Of a stretch of DNA of 64,000 bases, positions 24,560 to 33,558 are shown piece after piece (position 1 is the stretch's first letter; every line of letters starts with the position of its first letter). Source of the stretch: Clostridiales bacterium (GTDB lineage Bacteria > Bacillota > Clostridia > Christensenellales > Borkfalkiaceae). Both the position numbers and the translations under genes were made by a program. The notes beneath the pieces are model-generated. The model had not been told where the DNA came from. It did no database searches and saw only the letters and a program-made list of their open reading frames with translations. Location: assembly GCA_015069605.1 (NCBI GenBank), contig SVII01000004.1, forward strand, positions 1-64,000, read 5' to 3'.

Positions 24560-25387
24560 TTAGTATTCATCAGGCAATTCGTCAAGTTCGGTCATACAAA
24601 ATACAGGGCCGTCTTTACATACGAATTTGTCGCCAACGTTACATCTACCGCATTTACCGACGCCGCATTTCATACGAAGTTCCAACGTCGTATAGATACG
24701 AGATTTGTCAAAACCGAGTTCCAAAAGCCCTGCAAGCGTGAATTTAATCATTACGGGAGGGCCGCAAAGCACTGCCGTCATGTTGGGATCAAGCCCTAAT
24801 TCTTTCACATATGCAGGTACGAAACCGACGTTACCTGTCCAGCCTTCCTGAGGACGGTCAATGGTAAGATATACGTCCATATTCGGTTCGTTTACCCATT
24901 CGTTTTGAATTTCGTCAATATCTACGAGGTCGTCTTTACTTCTCGCGCCGTAAACGATAACCACTTTGCCGTAATTTTCACGGTAATGACGAACGTAGTT
25001 GATAACACTACGCAAAGGCGCAAGACCGATACCGCCTGCGATAAAGAGCAAATCTTTACCTTTAAATTCTCCTTCTACGGGGAAATTCTTACCGTAAGGC
25101 CCACGAACGGTGATCTGTTGCCCAGGTTCCATTGCGTGAATAACTTCGGTTACGCAACCGCATTTTTTGATGGAAAATTCCATATATTCTTCGTTTGTAG
25201 GCGAAGAAGTGATGGAGAACATACATTCGCCAACACCAGGAACGGATACCATCGCGCATTGTCCGGGCATATGACTAAACAATTTCTTACCGTCCGTACC
25301 AACTACGCGGAACGTTTTTACGTCGGGCGTATCTTTACGTACGTCCGTGATTACGCCAACTTTAGGAATGAGAGTTTCTTCAATCAT
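24560..25387 (-). CDS. FlxA-like FAD/NAD(P)H-binding oxidoreductase
   Basis: 275 residues of the ferredoxin-NADP reductase type: an FAD domain with MFSITSSPT (RxYS-like position), an NAD(P) domain with IAGGIGLAPLRS and VLCGPPVM, and a C-terminal [2Fe-2S] motif CGVGKCGRCNVG...C. Relatives include PyrK, hydrogenase gamma subunits and FlxA of the Flx-Hdr complexes of sulfate reducers, where it is the NADH entry point. The ATG has GGGAGG upstream and overlaps the preceding gene by eight bases. Inferred role: oxidise NADH and feed the Flx/Hdr Fe-S chain. Confidence 0.87.
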   Translation of the reverse strand: MIEETLIPKVGVITDVRKDTPDVKTFRVVGTDGKKLFSHMPGQCAMVSVPGVGECMFSITSSPTNEEYMEFSIKKCGCVTEVIHAMEPGQQITVRGPYGKNFPVEGEFKGKDLLFIAGGIGLAPLRSVINYVRHYRENYGKVVIVYGARSKDDLVDIDEIQNEWVNEPNMDVYLTIDRPQEGWTGNVGFVPAYVKELGLDPNMTAVLCGPPVMIKFTLAGLLELGFDKSRIYTTLELRMKCGVGKCGRCNVGDKFVCKDGPVFCMTELDELPDEY

Positions 25388-26420
25388 TTGCTTTACCTCC
25401 CAACGTTTTGATTACTTTTACGATATTCAAGCTCTGAGGACATTTGTTTACGCAACGTCCGCAACCTACGCAGGAATACAAACCGTCATTCTGCGAAGGA
25501 TAATACACGAGTTTGTGCATAAATCTTTGACGGAATCTCTGCATTTGCGTCGTACGGCTGTTGCCGTGCGCCATCAACGTGAAATCGGAATACATACAGG
25601 AATCCCAACAACGATAACGAAGTACACCTTCATTCGTCTTGAAATCACGAATGTCGAAACATTGACAGGTGGGACATACAAACGTACACGTACCGCAACC
25701 AAGACATGCTTCACTCATTTCTTCCCATTCGGGAGCGTCGAACAATTCGTTGAGGTTTTCCGGCTTAAATCTGCTCAAATCAAGGTTAGAGAACGGCAAT
25801 TTATCAATAATAATCTTGGTTGTTTCTTGTTGCGCAGCAACTTCCGTTTCACCGCCTTCGCTAAACAACTCTTTTACCTGCGCCGTAAGCGTTTCACCCT
25901 TTTCGGTGTTTGCTTGCCAGTACAAGTTTTCACCGTCCATCCACGTCGTTACGTCGCCCATAGGTGCCGTTGCGTCGATACCGAACGCTTTACAGAAGCA
26001 ACTTTCTTCGGGTCTCGAACAAGCCAACGTGACGATGGTTGCAGCCGCTCTTCTATTCTGGTAATAGGTGTCCACTGGTTCAGCAAGGAATACCTTATCC
26101 AAAACCTCGATTGCCTTGTAATCACACGCTTTTACGCCGAAAATAACAAACAATTTGCCTTCTTCAACATAATCTTTACGCATATCCACGACTTCGATGT
26201 TCTTGCCTTCCGTTTTGAACTTCATCATGTTTTCCGTTTGAGGAAAGAATGCGTTTTTCGGGGATTTAACCGTTTTTAACGTTTCCAAAGAAACTTCTTT
26301 GCCTTCGCCCCAAACCGCATAGTTTACTTCCCCTGCCTTTTTGATGGGAAGGAAAAGCCCTTGCGTTTCAGCGATTTTTGCATAAAGTTCATTCAATCTA
26401 TCTTTTGCAATTTTTAACAT
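25380..26420 (-). CDS. FlxB-like [4Fe-4S] dicluster protein (hydrogenase beta / AsrA type)
   Basis: 346 residues. The N-terminal two-thirds resemble sulfhydrogenase beta and anaerobic sulfite reductase A proteins, including VIFGVKACDYKAIEVLD and a CSRPEESCFC cluster. Two [4Fe-4S] motifs follow, CLGCGTCTFVCPTC and CVGCGRCVNKCP. It is an electron-transfer subunit with no catalytic site of its own that I can see. The start ATG overlaps the upstream stop by one base (TAATG), indicating translational coupling. Whether it matches FlxB or FlxC of Desulfovibrio more closely needs alignment. Confidence 0.82.
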   Translation of the reverse strand: MLKIAKDRLNELYAKIAETQGLFLPIKKAGEVNYAVWGEGKEVSLETLKTVKSPKNAFFPQTENMMKFKTEGKNIEVVDMRKDYVEEGKLFVIFGVKACDYKAIEVLDKVFLAEPVDTYYQNRRAAATIVTLACSRPEESCFCKAFGIDATAPMGDVTTWMDGENLYWQANTEKGETLTAQVKELFSEGGETEVAAQQETTKIIIDKLPFSNLDLSRFKPENLNELFDAPEWEEMSEACLGCGTCTFVCPTCQCFDIRDFKTNEGVLRYRCWDSCMYSDFTLMAHGNSRTTQMQRFRQRFMHKLVYYPSQNDGLYSCVGCGRCVNKCPQSLNIVKVIKTLGGKAND

Positions 26421-27397
26421 TATTTTGCCTCCCCGTTAAATACGTCGTTCGGCTCGGTGTCGCCTTCGGTGTAGGACGTCAAAGGCGTCTTACCTTCCGA
26501 TTCCTCCCCTGCCTGATATTCACCGTAGAATCCGTCGATATCCTTGATGAACTTTCTATTGAGAAGGTGCAAAGGAATGTTTTGAGGACATACACGCGAA
26601 CATTCGCCACAGTCCGTACAACGACCTGCTACGTGGAATGCGCGGATGATATGGAACAACTGTTCTTCAAACTGATCATCGTTCGCTTTCGCCGCGATAC
26701 CCGACGCAGGGTTATCGAATACACATTTCAAGCACGAACAAGCGGGACATACGTTGCGGCAAGCGTTACAACGGATACATTTGGAAAGCTGTTCTCTCCA
26801 AAACGCAAATCTTTCGTCTTCCGTCATCGCTTCCAAAGCGGCAACTTCTGCGAAACGATCACCGTCTCTTACAGGACGTTCGCTGTCACCGATTTCTTCG
26901 TCTTTTACCTGATGCGTCTTGTTGCATACGGAGCATTTACCAAGCAATACTTCGTCTTTTGCTACCGTATATTCGCCGTAGAGGGAAGAAACTTTGATAT
27001 TTTCGCCGTCTTCTTCCACTTCCGTCACCGCGTCAATGCCTTTTGCTTTGATCTTTTGAATATCCAACTTGCCTTGGCATTCGATCGCGATCACGTAAAT
27101 ATTTTCTCTCTTAATTCTGTATTCTTTTACAAGCTGGTTAAAGCTGTAAGAATCGCAGGGTTTCAAGAAAATAGCCGTTTTGCCTTCCTTTTTGCTCATC
27201 TTAATAAGGTATTTGGAAAGGTTTGCGCCGCAGAAACCGTTATATACGAAAGAATCAAGTTCTTCCACCGTTTCAAAGGACGCGGGTTGAGGGTCAAAAT
27301 AAAATTCACCTTTTTTCCAACCGATTACGCGCGCAACTTCACCATTTGCGAGCAATTCTTTCGCGCGTTCTACCATTTTTAATGCAACGTCTTTCAT
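26420..27397 (-). CDS. FlxC-like [4Fe-4S] protein (F420-hydrogenase beta type)
   Basis: 325 residues. The N-terminal part is similar to the FrhB/FdhB family (FLKPCDSYSFNQLVKEY and a following CSVCNKTH). Two [4Fe-4S] motifs follow, CIRCNACRNVCPAC and CTDCGECSRVCP. FrhB-type proteins pass electrons between a flavin or F420 site and Fe-S chains. Here it is one of two neighbouring, distantly similar Fe-S subunits in the Flx module. GGAGGG precedes the ATG. The C-terminal 35 residues are acidic and of no known function. Confidence 0.8.
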   Translation of the reverse strand: MKDVALKMVERAKELLANGEVARVIGWKKGEFYFDPQPASFETVEELDSFVYNGFCGANLSKYLIKMSKKEGKTAIFLKPCDSYSFNQLVKEYRIKRENIYVIAIECQGKLDIQKIKAKGIDAVTEVEEDGENIKVSSLYGEYTVAKDEVLLGKCSVCNKTHQVKDEEIGDSERPVRDGDRFAEVAALEAMTEDERFAFWREQLSKCIRCNACRNVCPACSCLKCVFDNPASGIAAKANDDQFEEQLFHIIRAFHVAGRCTDCGECSRVCPQNIPLHLLNRKFIKDIDGFYGEYQAGEESEGKTPLTSYTEGDTEPNDVFNGEAK

Positions 27398-27398
27398 A

Positions 27399-27854
27399 TT
27401 ATTCGCCCTCCTTTACTCTAAGGTCGGTAAGGCGTTTGTTTTCGCCAAGCTCCGTCACTTGTTTTACAAAATCGTTCATAACCGCCGAGAAACGCGCACC
27501 TTCTGCTGCGGAAACCCATTCCAAACGGGTACGTTCCTTTTCAATCCCCATATAATTGAGGAAACTGTACAAAAGCGCCATTCTTCTTCTCGTATAGTAG
27601 TTACCCGTTACATAATGGCAATCCCCGGGATGACAACCGCAAAGGATAACACCATCCGCGCCCTGCTGGAATGCTTTCAAAATGAACATAGGGTTCACAC
27701 GACAGGAACAAGGTACACGAATAATCTTTACGTTTGCAGGATAATTCAAACGGCTGGAACCTGCAAGGTCCGCGCCGGCATACGAACACCAGTTACAGCA
27801 AAACGCTACGATATTCGGGGTAAATTCTTTCTTTTCAGTCGTTACTTCTTGCAT
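27399..27854 (-). CDS. FlxD / MvhD-like iron-sulfur protein
   Basis: 151 residues of the MvhD family (methyl-viologen hydrogenase delta). It has the conserved FCCNWCSYAGADLAG, VPCSCRV and GCHPGDCHY clusters; the seven or more Cys residues bind one Fe-S cluster. In Mvh-Hdr and Flx-Hdr complexes this protein docks the electron input module onto HdrA. It overlaps the hdrA end by 13 bases and has its own GGAGG. Its position between hdrA and the Flx genes is what the docking role predicts. Confidence 0.9.
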   Translation of the reverse strand: MQEVTTEKKEFTPNIVAFCCNWCSYAGADLAGSSRLNYPANVKIIRVPCSCRVNPMFILKAFQQGADGVILCGCHPGDCHYVTGNYYTRRRMALLYSFLNYMGIEKERTRLEWVSAAEGARFSAVMNDFVKQVTELGENKRLTDLRVKEGE

Positions 27855-29833
27855 ATTGCTTCCACCTCCGACATAAGCTGTTTGGAACTAAAGCCCTTGA
27901 GATCCATTGCGCCCGAAGGACAAGTTACCGTACAAGCGCCGCAACCCTGACAAACTGCGGGGTTCACCGACGCAACGCGACGGACTTCGATCTTTCTACC
28001 GGGCAGAGGGAATTCCTTATCCACGTACGTAATCGCACCGTATGCGCAAACGTTCGCACATTGGCTACAACCGTTACACATACTTTCGTTAGGCGTTGCT
28101 ACGCAAGGGTTGGTCTTCAATTTGTCTTTTACAAGCAAACCGATAACCTTTGCCGCTGCCGCAGATGCCTGCGAAACCGTTTCGGGAATATCTTTCGGGC
28201 CTTGACATACGCCTGCAAGATATACGCCTGCCGTGGGGCTTTCCACGGGACGAAGTTTTGCGTGCGATTCCGTCAAGAAGTTGTTGGTGTCGATACTTGC
28301 CGTCAACAACGTCGCTACCTTTCTAACGGAAGGTTCGGGTTCGATTGCCGCAGCCAAAACAACGAGATCAGATTCGATGGTGATCTGTTCGTTGTCGATA
28401 AGGTTGGAACCTTGTACCATCAACTTACCGTTTTCGTTATATACTTTGCCGACCATACCTTTGATATAATCTACGCCGTATTGTTCTACCGCACGACGAT
28501 AGAATTCGTCATAGTTTTTACCAGGCGTACGTACGTCAATATAGAATACGTGCACTTCGGTGTCGGGATATTTTTCACGGATCAACATAGCGTGCTTCGC
28601 CGTGTACATACAGCAGATCTTGGAACAATAAGGTTTGCCGCAACCGCTGGTATCACGCGAACCTACGCATTGAATAAAGGTGACTACCTTCGGATGTTCG
28701 CCGTCGGAGGGACGAAGCAAAACACCGCTTGTGGGGCCTGCCGCATTCATCAAACGTTCAAGCTCCAACGACGTAATAACGTCTTTATTTTCGCTGTATC
28801 CGTATTCGTTAAAATTGTTCAAATCAATGGGTTTAAAGCCCGTAGCTACGACGATTGCGCCGTACTGACGTTCGATAAACGTATCTTTTTGTTCGTAATC
28901 AATAGCGCCTGCGCCGCATACCTTTTGACAAATACCGCATTTACCCGTCTTAAATTTGATACATTGTTCTGCATCAATAACGGCTACGTTTGGAATTGCC
29001 TGCGCGAAAGGAATGTGGATTGCGGGACGGGTGTTGAGGTTCATATTGAACGTGTTCAAACCTTTCTTGGAAGGACATTTTTCCATACAAAGTTTACAAC
29101 CCGTACACTTCGTTTCGTCTACGTATCTCGCTTTGCGGCGAATCGTTACGTTGAAGTTCCCAACGAAACCTTTGACGTCTTCCACTTCGGAATAGGACAA
29201 AATGTCAATCTTTTCGTTTTGCGCGCAATCTACCATCTTCGGCGTCAAAATACAAGCCGAACAGTCGAGCGTGGGGAACGTTTTATCAATCTGCGCCATT
29301 CTACCGCCGATCGTTGCGTTCTTTTCTACAATATCTACTTCAAAACCTGCGTCTGCGATATCCAAAGCTGCTTGAATACCTGCAATACCGCCGCCGATTA
29401 CCAAAGCGCGCTTTACAACGGGGCTTTCGCCTGCCATCAAAGGCGCGTTGAGTTTTACTTTCGCAATAGCCGTACGAACGAGAATGATCGCTTTTTCCGT
29501 CGCCTCGTCCATATCTTTGTGAATCCACGAGCAATGTTCACGAATGTTTGCTATTTCCACCATATAGGGGTTCAAACCAGCCGCTTCTGCCGCTTTGCGG
29601 AAAGTAGCTTCGTGCATTCTGGGCGAACAAGCGCCTACGACGATGCCCGTAAGATTATGTTCTTTGATTGCCTGCTTGATGAGCTGTTGACCGTTTTCGG
29701 AGCACATATACTGATAGTTCGCAGAATAAACGACACCAGGTTCGCTTTTGATGACTTCTGCAACTTTCTCTACGTCTACCGTTGCCGCGATGTTACTGCC
29801 GCACCAACAAATAAAAACACCTATTCTTTGCAT
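27842..29833 (-). CDS. hdrA: Heterodisulfide reductase subunit A (bifurcating flavoprotein)
   Basis: 663 residues, full length for HdrA. Visible parts are an N-terminal Fe-S domain (CWCGSNIAA, CSENGQQ), an FAD-binding Rossmann motif VIGGGIAGIQAALD, an inserted ferredoxin domain (CTGCKLCMEKCP) with the Cys-rich ACILTPKM and CGICQKVCG segments, and a C-terminal ferredoxin domain with CNGCSQCANVC and CQGCGACTVTCP. In characterised complexes the HdrA FAD splits electron pairs between ferredoxin and the HdrB disulfide site. All FAD and cluster motifs look intact, so bifurcation is chemically plausible. No hydrogenase large subunit is nearby. Confidence 0.93.
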   Translation of the reverse strand: MQRIGVFICWCGSNIAATVDVEKVAEVIKSEPGVVYSANYQYMCSENGQQLIKQAIKEHNLTGIVVGACSPRMHEATFRKAAEAAGLNPYMVEIANIREHCSWIHKDMDEATEKAIILVRTAIAKVKLNAPLMAGESPVVKRALVIGGGIAGIQAALDIADAGFEVDIVEKNATIGGRMAQIDKTFPTLDCSACILTPKMVDCAQNEKIDILSYSEVEDVKGFVGNFNVTIRRKARYVDETKCTGCKLCMEKCPSKKGLNTFNMNLNTRPAIHIPFAQAIPNVAVIDAEQCIKFKTGKCGICQKVCGAGAIDYEQKDTFIERQYGAIVVATGFKPIDLNNFNEYGYSENKDVITSLELERLMNAAGPTSGVLLRPSDGEHPKVVTFIQCVGSRDTSGCGKPYCSKICCMYTAKHAMLIREKYPDTEVHVFYIDVRTPGKNYDEFYRRAVEQYGVDYIKGMVGKVYNENGKLMVQGSNLIDNEQITIESDLVVLAAAIEPEPSVRKVATLLTASIDTNNFLTESHAKLRPVESPTAGVYLAGVCQGPKDIPETVSQASAAAAKVIGLLVKDKLKTNPCVATPNESMCNGCSQCANVCAYGAITYVDKEFPLPGRKIEVRRVASVNPAVCQGCGACTVTCPSGAMDLKGFSSKQLMSEVEAICKK

Positions 29834-29886
29834 GATATTTACTCTCTTTCTTTAGAATTTCGATTTTTTCTGCCCGATCGTCGGGA

Positions 29887-30273
29887 TTATTTGTTATATT
29901 TTCTGTACGCGCTGACCAAAAGCTGTTGAGGAATAAGTTCGTCAACAATCGGCGGAATTTCCTCTGCTTTGATCCCGTTTTTCCCCTGCATACGTACTAC
30001 CGTATCGCGAACGGCTTCGACCACAGCCGCAGGCGCTACGCCACGGGGACAACGTTCTACGCAGGCCATACAGGAAAGGCAACTCCAAATCGCTTTGCAT
30101 TCCAACAATTCTTCGATTTTGCCTTTGCCTAACATAGATACAAATTGATGCGGTTTGATATCCATGTCGTTAAACGCAGGACAACGTCCCGAACATTTAC
30201 CGCATTTCATACACTTTCTTACGTCCGTGCCACTCAATCGATTGAGGTTTTCAATACGTTCTTCTTTCGTCAT
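29887..30273 (-). CDS. hdrC: Heterodisulfide reductase subunit C
   Basis: 128 residues from the ATG at 30273, which overlaps the hdrB stop as ATGA; the longer ORF-track start is an artefact. Two [4Fe-4S] motifs, CMKCGKCSGRCP and CLSCMACVERCP, give the standard soluble HdrC that wires HdrA to HdrB. There is no membrane segment. Confidence 0.9.
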   Translation of the reverse strand: MTKEERIENLNRLSGTDVRKCMKCGKCSGRCPAFNDMDIKPHQFVSMLGKGKIEELLECKAIWSCLSCMACVERCPRGVAPAAVVEAVRDTVVRMQGKNGIKAEEIPPIVDELIPQQLLVSAYRKYNK

Positions 30274-31049
30274 TCTTTTACCCCCAACGCTTCCGCAAGA
30301 AGCTCTGTGAAGTATTTGACGGGCAGGATACCGCCACCGTTTACCTGCAAATTGTAAAGGCAAAGCGGACAAGCCGTAATCACTTCTTCCGCACCCTTTT
30401 CTTTCGCGCTTGCAAGCACTTTCGCACTCTTTTTCTTCGGCAATTCGCTGTTTTTAAGCGCTACGTACGCGCCGCAACATTCATTACGGAACGGATACGA
30501 AATGGGCGTACCGCCGATCGCGCGAATGAAATCTTCAATAATTGTGGGATTTTCGGGATTATCGAATGCCATTACGCCGCTGGGACGAAGTAGCAAACAC
30601 CCGTAATATGCGCCGATCTTTCTATTGATGGGATTGACAACTGCTTTTTTGATGTTGTCAAAACCCACTACGTTTTTCAACATTTCCAAATAATGAAGAA
30701 CTTCCGTTTCCCCTTTATAAGGTTCGTCAAGTTTGAGATAATTGTTTGCTCTAAAACAAATATCTTCGTTGGTTTTCATATCTTCGTTGGTACGTTTGAT
30801 CACGTTGTGACAAGCGGAACAAAGGGTCAACAGTTTTCCGCCGTTATGCTTTGCATAATCGAGGGCGCGTACCGCCGAGAGCTTGGTTGCGATTTCGTCC
30901 GTTCCCATGGGATATACAGCGCCGCAACATTGCCAATTTTCAATTTCTTCCATCTCTACTCCCAGAGCTTTCGCGCAAAGACGGGCGGTATCGTCCAATT
31001 CTTTGGCTTTCGTTCTGAGCGTACAGCCAGGGTAATAACTGATTTTCAT
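30270..31049 (-). CDS. hdrB: Heterodisulfide reductase subunit B
   Basis: 259 residues with two CCG domains. Domain one has C9, WQCCGA at 41-42 and LCSAC; domain two has YYGCLL, NECCGAY and ACPLC. All ligands for the two non-cubane [4Fe-4S] clusters that reduce disulfides in methanogens are present. Because bacteria of this type are not expected to make CoM or CoB, the acceptor is unknown: it could be a protein disulfide, or HdrB may relay electrons to the fumarate reductase encoded downstream. It begins 36 bases after fumC. Confidence 0.9.
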   Translation of the reverse strand: MKISYYPGCTLRTKAKELDDTARLCAKALGVEMEEIENWQCCGAVYPMGTDEIATKLSAVRALDYAKHNGGKLLTLCSACHNVIKRTNEDMKTNEDICFRANNYLKLDEPYKGETEVLHYLEMLKNVVGFDNIKKAVVNPINRKIGAYYGCLLLRPSGVMAFDNPENPTIIEDFIRAIGGTPISYPFRNECCGAYVALKNSELPKKKSAKVLASAKEKGAEEVITACPLCLYNLQVNGGGILPVKYFTELLAEALGVKE

Positions 31050-31085
31050 TTTTCTATACGCTACCTTTGTACTGTTTTCGTTTGC

Positions 31086-32462
31086 TTATTTTTGAGGATA
31101 AGCCATTTCCTCAGGACGGAATACTTCGTCGAATTTTTCCGCGGTGAGGAAGCCGAGTGCTACGCACGCTTCTTTGAGCGAAATGTTTTCCTTATACGCT
31201 TTCTTCGCTGTCTTCGCTGCATTTTCGTATCCGATATAGGGATTGAGCGCCGTTACCAACATCAAAGAATTGTAAAGGTTGTGTTTCATTTTTTCTTTGT
31301 TCGCTTTGATACCTGTTACGCAGTTGCTTTCAAACGATTTGATACCGTCTGCAAGCAATCTTACCGATTGCAAGAAATTGTAAATGATGACGGGCATAAA
31401 TACGTTGAGTTCAAAATTGCCCTGCGACGCACCGAAACCAACGGCTACGTCGTTTGCCATAACTTGTACGGCAACCATCGTCATGGATTCGCATTGCGTA
31501 GGATTTACTTTACCAGGCATAATCGAAGAACCAGGTTCGTTTTCGGGAATGAAGATTTCTCCAAGACCGTCACGAGGGCCGCTCGCAAGCCAACGCACAT
31601 CGTTTGCAATCTTCATTAAGTTGCAAGCAAGTGCTTTCAATGCACCGTGCGCGAATACGAGTTCATCTTTTGCCGTCAAAGCATGATATTTATTTTCTGC
31701 GGTGACAAACGTCTTGCCCGTCAACGCGGATACCTGCGCCGCTACTTCTTCCGCAAAACCTTTCGGAGCGTTTAAGCCCGTACCAACTGCCGTGCCGCCA
31801 AGTGCCAATTCTTTCAAGCCAGGTAAAGCAAGCGTGAGCTGCGCTTTGGTCTTTTCTACCATATTTCTCCAACCGCTGATTTCCTGCGAGAATGCGATGG
31901 GAACTGCGTCTTGCAAATGCGTTCTGCCACTCTTGACAATCCCCTCGTTTTCTGCTTCCAAACGTTTCAACGTTGCAATCAACGTATCCATTGCGGGGAA
32001 CAATTTATCTTCAATCGCGATAACCGCTGCAATATGCATTGCCGTAGGGAAAGTATCGTTGGAGCTTTGACTCTTGTTGATGTCGTCGTTGGGATGAAGC
32101 AATTTCTTGCCTGCAATTTCGTTGCCGCGGTTTGCAATAACTTCGTTGGCATTCATGTTCGATTGCGTACCGCTACCCGTCTGCCAAACGACAAGCGGGA
32201 AGTGAGAGTTGAGCGAACCAGAAATCACTTCGTCACAAGCCGCCGCGATTGCGTCTTTCTTTTCTTCGGGCAATTTGCCGAGTTTACAGTTTGCAAGTGC
32301 CGCTGCCTTTTTCAAAATACCGAATGCGTGCGTGATTTCACGGGGCATTACTTCGTCGCCAATCGGGAAGTTTTGATAACTTCTCTGCGTTTGCGCCGCC
32401 CAGTATCTATCTGCGGGGACTTGCATTTCCCCCATAGTATCTTTCTCAATACGATATTCCAT
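31086..32462 (-). CDS. fumC: Fumarate hydratase, class II
   Basis: 458 residues from the ATG at 32462, which has GGGAG seven bases upstream; the ORF-track ATG five codons earlier sits directly against the AAGGA. The superfamily signature [13 protein letters not shown] and the [12 protein letters not shown] and [10 protein letters not shown]-type regions ([11 protein letters not shown]) identify the iron-independent, heat-stable fumarase. It interconverts malate and fumarate. Between mdh and the fumarate reductase genes it supplies fumarate as electron acceptor. Aspartase is the main alternative in the superfamily, but FumC-type motifs fit better. Confidence 0.93.
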   Translation of the reverse strand: MEYRIEKDTMGEMQVPADRYWAAQTQRSYQNFPIGDEVMPREITHAFGILKKAAALANCKLGKLPEEKKDAIAAACDEVISGSLNSHFPLVVWQTGSGTQSNMNANEVIANRGNEIAGKKLLHPNDDINKSQSSNDTFPTAMHIAAVIAIEDKLFPAMDTLIATLKRLEAENEGIVKSGRTHLQDAVPIAFSQEISGWRNMVEKTKAQLTLALPGLKELALGGTAVGTGLNAPKGFAEEVAAQVSALTGKTFVTAENKYHALTAKDELVFAHGALKALACNLMKIANDVRWLASGPRDGLGEIFIPENEPGSSIMPGKVNPTQCESMTMVAVQVMANDVAVGFGASQGNFELNVFMPVIIYNFLQSVRLLADGIKSFESNCVTGIKANKEKMKHNLYNSLMLVTALNPYIGYENAAKTAKKAYKENISLKEACVALGFLTAEKFDEVFRPEEMAYPQK

Positions 32463-32480
32463 TGTAGTTTCTCCCATTCC

Positions 32481-33431
32481 TTAAATTTCGATCTGCGCGA
32501 TAACGCCTTTCAAGACTTCCGCACTATTTCTCATTTTTTCAAGTTCTTCATCGGAAAGTTTCGGCGTCAACGTCGTAACAAGACCTTCGCTGCTAATTGC
32601 GCAAAGGGTGGAAAGCGCTACGTCAGAAATACCATATTCCCCTTCCAAAACCGTCGAAACGGGCAAAATCGTGTAAGCACCGGAATAGATGCTGTTGACG
32701 ATTTGCGTTACGCAAGCCGCGATGCCGTAGAACGTTGCGCCTTTGCCTGCAATGATTTGACCGCCCGATTTCTTTACGTACACTTCCACTTCTTCTTTCG
32801 TGTAAGGCGTTACTTTTAAAACGTCCTTATTTGTAAGCGTTTGTTCATATTCCGCCAAGGGAATACCCGAAATATCCGCCGTGGACCATGCAACAAACGA
32901 AGAATCGCCATGTTCACCCAAAACGTACGCGTGTACTTGTTTCTGATTTACAGAATAGAGTTCCGACAAACGCGTTCTTAAACGAATGCTATCCAGCGTC
33001 GTACCCGTACCGATAACACGATTTTTGGGAACGCCCGTAATCTTGCAGAATACGTACGTAAGTACGTCTACGGGGTTTGCTACGAACACATACAACGAAT
33101 CGGGTGCGTATTTTACGATTTGAGGAGCGATACTCTTCAAAATGTTTACGTTTGTCTGCGTAAGGTCGATACGCGATTGACCGGGCTTTCTGCCAACACC
33201 CGACGTCACGATAACGATATCTGAACCCACCGCGTCTTCATACGTACCACAATAAATTTTTACGGGATGAAGATAGGGCGTAGCTTGTCTGATATCTAAC
33301 GCCTCCCCTTCCGCTTTCGCTACGTTTACGTCAATCAATACGATTTCCGAAACCGAACCCGTAGCAGCCAACGTATAAGCAACCGTTGCACCTACCGAAC
33401 CTGCGCCGATAATAGTAACTTTGTTTGTCAT
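32481..33431 (-). CDS. mdh: Malate dehydrogenase of the LDH-like type
   Basis: 316 residues from the ATG at 33431. Rossmann motif IIGAGSVGATVAY, catalytic His in LGEHGDSS and the Arg of DSIRLR are present. Overall it looks like an L-lactate dehydrogenase, but the residue that decides the substrate (Gln102 in LDH, in QKPG) is Arg81 here (GRKPGQSR). Arg at this place selects the extra carboxylate of oxaloacetate or malate. Together with fumC as next gene, I call it malate dehydrogenase working in the reductive direction with NADH. Lactate dehydrogenase is the alternative and the likely automated name. Confidence 0.75.
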   Translation of the reverse strand: MTNKVTIIGAGSVGATVAYTLAATGSVSEIVLIDVNVAKAEGEALDIRQATPYLHPVKIYCGTYEDAVGSDIVIVTSGVGRKPGQSRIDLTQTNVNILKSIAPQIVKYAPDSLYVFVANPVDVLTYVFCKITGVPKNRVIGTGTTLDSIRLRTRLSELYSVNQKQVHAYVLGEHGDSSFVAWSTADISGIPLAEYEQTLTNKDVLKVTPYTKEEVEVYVKKSGGQIIAGKGATFYGIAACVTQIVNSIYSGAYTILPVSTVLEGEYGISDVALSTLCAISSEGLVTTLTPKLSDEELEKMRNSAEVLKGVIAQIEI

Positions 33432-33528
33432 AATGTTTATTCTCCGTTTGTGAATTTTTCCTCTTGATCGTCTGCTTGCAAAAAACAGTCGGTTAAATGG
33501 AGCGCAATCCCCCATTCATACGCTTTTT

Positions 33529-33557
33529 ATTATATCATAAATCTTTGTCAATCACAA
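33529..33557 (-). promoter_or_regulatory. Promoter of the mdh-to-transporter operon
   Basis: TTGTGA, 17 bases, TATAAT with an extended -10 (TGATATAAT) on the minus strand. A TTGACA lies within the spacer but is only 11 bases from the -10. The leader before mdh is about 95 bases. Confidence 0.55.
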
Positions 33558-33558
33558 A
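33544..33558. promoter_or_regulatory. Rex-like inverted repeat over the -35 of the mdh promoter
   Basis: TTTGT-CAATC-ACAAA is an inverted repeat covering the -35 box. Rex, the NADH/NAD sensor, binds TTGTGA...TCACAA-like dyads and controls fermentative and fumarate-reducing genes in other Clostridia. The match is partial and no rex gene is in the window. Confidence 0.28.

Noticed and set aside
25347-27382. Long plus-strand ORFs opposite the Flx-like genes (310 and 334 residues)
   Set aside because: Shadows of Fe-S protein genes, with no independent evidence.
28061-29929. 622-residue plus-strand ORF opposite hdrA
   Set aside because: It is the complement of a well-supported Cys-rich gene and has no family features; such long antisense frames are common over conserved genes here.
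22258-31049. A [NiFe] or [FeFe] hydrogenase as part of the Hdr complex
   Set aside because: MvhD-like and hydrogenase-beta-like subunits are present, but no catalytic hydrogenase subunit with metal-binding Cys motifs occurs in the operon.
32481-33431. L-lactate dehydrogenase as function
   Set aside because: The residue at the Gln102 position is Arg, and the gene sits with fumarase and fumarate reductase.
20958-33431. Methanogen-like CoM/CoB heterodisulfide metabolism
   Set aside because: No CoM/CoB genes are seen, the TfrB-like protein lacks the CCG domain, and all surrounding genes are bacterial in type.
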